Below are positions 62,210 through 64,000 of a stretch of DNA of 64,000 nucleotides, one piece after another. The DNA is taken from NCBI RefSeq assembly GCF_009793355.1, contig NZ_WTKP01000002.1, positions 248,001 to 312,000 on the forward strand. The letters run 5' to 3'. The stretch's first letter is position 1, and the number at the start of each line of letters is the position of its first letter. Position numbers and translations under genes: made by a program. The DNA comes from Vreelandella zhuhanensis (lineage in GTDB: Bacteria; Pseudomonadota; Gammaproteobacteria; Pseudomonadales; Halomonadaceae). The notes under the pieces were generated by a model. It saw nothing but the letters and a program-made list of their open reading frames with translations. It did no database searches and was not told the origin of the DNA.

Positions 62210-63754
62210 ATGCTCCAGGACACCTCGTTTTCCACCGAGAGCTCTTTTTCTGCCGAGGGCACATCGGACGCCCCAAGCCGCTTAGCCGCCATAGACTTGG
62301 GCTCCAACAGTTTTCACCTGCTGGTAGCCAATTATCAACATGAGCGGCTTCAGGTGGTCGCCCGTGAAGGCGAAAAAGTGCAACTCGCCGCCGGACTGGA
62401 TGAACAGGGTTTTCTTGGGGAGGACGCCATCCAGCGCGCCCTTGACTGCCTGGGCCGTTTCGCCCCCTTTCTGGAAGACATTCCCCCGGCGAACTTGCGT
62501 ATCGTAGGCACTAATGCCCTGCGTGATGCCGCCAACAGCCAGGCATTCATTGAACGCGCCGAAACCCAGCTGGGGCATTCGATCGAGATCATTGCCGGTC
62601 GCGAAGAGGCACGCCTGATCTATCTCGGCGCCGCCCATGCCCTGGCGGAAAACGGCCGCCGTTTGATCGTGGATATCGGCGGCGGCTCCACTGAATTCAT
62701 CATCGGCGAGCAGTTCGAGCCCAAGGCGCTGGAAAGCTTGCGCATGGGCTGCGTGACCTTTTCACGACGCTTCTTCCCTGAAGGCGAACTCAATGCAAAG
62801 TGCTTGCGGCGTGCCGAACTCGCCGCCCTTTCCGAGCTCGCCAATATCCAACGTCCTTATCAGCGTTTGGGCTGGGAGGACCCGGTCGGCTCCAGCGGCA
62901 CCATCAAGGCCGTCGCCAGCGTATTGAACGCCTATGGCGACAGTCAGCAAGAGGGTTTGATCACCCGCGAAGGCCTGCACAAGCTGCGTGAGCGGCTACT
63001 CAAGCACAAACATCTGGACAAGGTCGCTCTCGAGGGACTCAAGCCCGACCGTGCCCGGGTGTTTCCCGCCGGGGTGGCAATTTTATGCGCCATTTTCGAA
63101 GCCTTTTCACTCAAGCAAATGCGCTTTTCCGATGGCGCCTTACGAGAAGGCGTGCTGTACGACATGGCCGGGCGCCGCAATGCGGAAGATTCACGGCTTA
63201 AAAGCCTGGAGACCCTGAAACGTTGCTATGGCGTGGATAGCCGCCAAGCGGATAACGTCACGACAACGGCACACTTATTGTTTGAAGCCGTGCAGGAAAC
63301 CTGGAAGCTGAATGAACACCAGGGACGTTACCTGGCCTGGGCCTGCCAGGTGCATGAAATCGGCCTGGCGATCTCGCATAGCCAGTTTCATCGCCATGGG
63401 GCCTATTTACTCGAGCATTCGGACCTGGCGGGCTTTTCCCGCCCGGAACAGCAACTGCTGGCATTTCTGGTGCGCGCTCACCGGCGCAAGTTTCCGCTCA
63501 AGGAGTGGCAGGCATTGCCCAAATCGCTGCAACCCAGCTACGCAAGGCTGGCTCGCCTGCTGCGCCTGGCGGTGCTACTCAACCACTCTCGCCCGGAACA
63601 ACCCTCCACGCCACCGGCAGTTACACTCAAGGGTGACGTCATGCATCTTGCCCTACCGGAAACGGAGGAGCCCACCCTGCTGCTCACCGACCTGGAGCAG
63701 GAACAAAGCTACATGGAAGGCGCAGGGTTTGCGCTGTCGCTCAAGCAGGCCTGA
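62210..63754 (+). CDS. ppx: exopolyphosphatase
   Basis: A 514-residue Ppx/GppA-family enzyme that releases phosphate from long polyphosphate chains, or possibly hydrolyses pppGpp if it is GppA. Two actin-like phosphate loops are seen: LAAIDLGSNSFHLLV and VDIGGGSTEFIIG. EIIAGREEARLIYLG is the nucleotide/polyP region, and the C-terminal HD-like region starts near 325. The length is nearer Ppx (513) than GppA (494). AAGGA lies six bases before the ATG. It overlaps the convergent tilS end by 14 bases. Confidence 0.92.
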   Translation: MLQDTSFSTESSFSAEGTSDAPSRLAAIDLGSNSFHLLVANYQHERLQVVAREGEKVQLAAGLDEQGFLGEDAIQRALDCLGRFAPFLEDIPPANLRIVGTNALRDAANSQAFIERAETQLGHSIEIIAGREEARLIYLGAAHALAENGRRLIVDIGGGSTEFIIGEQFEPKALESLRMGCVTFSRRFFPEGELNAKCLRRAELAALSELANIQRPYQRLGWEDPVGSSGTIKAVASVLNAYGDSQQEGLITREGLHKLRERLLKHKHLDKVALEGLKPDRARVFPAGVAILCAIFEAFSLKQMRFSDGALREGVLYDMAGRRNAEDSRLKSLETLKRCYGVDSRQADNVTTTAHLLFEAVQETWKLNEHQGRYLAWACQVHEIGLAISHSQFHRHGAYLLEHSDLAGFSRPEQQLLAFLVRAHRRKFPLKEWQALPKSLQPSYARLARLLRLAVLLNHSRPEQPSTPPAVTLKGDVMHLALPETEEPTLLLTDLEQEQSYMEGAGFALSLKQA

Positions 63755-64000
63755 AGCCCCAGCCCGCCGCCTGAGCGATGACCTCGCCCGGCGGGCGCAG
63801 CACCGCAACACAGACCCCCTGAAAAGTCACTATCAACAGGCGCTTGCGCTCCCAGGGCGGAAGCTCAGTTTCCTGAAGCAAGCGCTTGAGATCGCGTCGG
63901 CCACGTCCGGGCATCGTCAGTACCTCTCCCCCGCGACGCAGCCTGACCTCAAACGTCGTTTCACGAAGCGCTGGGGCATAAAGCGAGTGTTCACAAAATG
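63741..64000 (-). CDS. tilS: tRNA(Ile)-lysidine synthase, C-terminal part (cut by the window)
   Basis: A minus-strand frame reads from the right edge to a stop at 63741. The 85 visible residues include LTMPGRGRRDLKRLLQETEL, then PPWERKRLLIV, which is the C-terminal TilS domain. TilS makes lysidine at C34 of tRNA(Ile2), so AUA is read as Ile. The N-terminal ATPase domain is outside the window. It overlaps the end of the ppx gene tail to tail by 14 bases. Confidence 0.85.
   Translation of the reverse strand, partial: FCEHSLYAPALRETTFEVRLRRGGEVLTMPGRGRRDLKRLLQETELPPWERKRLLIVTFQGVCVAVLRPPGEVIAQAAGWGFRPA

Overview
This window is an ordinary chromosomal stretch of a GC-rich gammaproteobacterium, most likely a member of the Halomonadaceae (Halomonas and relatives). 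That placement is an inference from gene order and protein type: fmt-rsmB-trkA-trkH, dodecin, pepA/holC/valS, lptFG, rho/ubiD/fre and a six-gene bio operon. I see no rRNA, tRNA, insertion sequence, prophage or CRISPR array.

Layout. (1) 1-5640, minus strand: LysM protein, dprA, tsaC, hemF, aroE and an alpha/beta hydrolase in one closely spaced run. (2) 5781-13367, plus strand: def, a strong terminator, fmt-rsmB, dodecin, trkA-trkH and a TraB-family membrane protein. (3) A minus-strand DTW-domain tRNA modification gene, then the complete biotin operon bioB-F-H-C-D-A (14356-20094), in which every junction overlaps. (4) 20208-27037: aceK-sirtuin, a CIA30-like protein, a methyltransferase, truC, tcdA-DUF1653, and bacterioferritin with its ferredoxin bfd, both with Fur-like sites. 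(5) 27201-38143: lptF-lptG-RDD, pepA, ilvE, holC, a small stress-type protein, an MFS carrier and valS. (6) 38200-42200 is clearly richer in A+T. It holds an unrecognised gene, a large CocE-type hydrolase, a 67-residue protein, a KGG-repeat stress protein and a long gene-free stretch. (7) 42477-51696, plus strand: a tight series of a kinase-like protein, a YnjBCD-like ABC transporter, two glycosyltransferase-like proteins of the selenodomain-associated families, a VTT-domain/disulfide-oxidoreductase fusion and a second FAD oxidoreductase. (8) 51680-64000: META lipoprotein-gloA-DUF411, a membrane hydrolase, sodB, a lipoprotein, a DUF3087 protein, DAHP synthase, a small membrane protein, fre, ubiD, rho, ppx and the 3' end of tilS.

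The most interesting regulatory signal is at 57607-57836. An unlisted 45-residue leader peptide carries a run of aromatic codons (Tyr-Phe-Trp-Tyr-Trp-Phe-Ser-Tyr). A perfect intrinsic terminator follows it, just upstream of a class I DAHP synthase, which is the layout of a transcription attenuator sensing all three aromatic amino acids. The most interesting gene set of unclear purpose is the 42477-51696 run, whose overlapping genes suggest one function that cannot be named from the sequence. Start codons were chosen from ribosome-binding sites and family lengths, and several are TTG or GTG.
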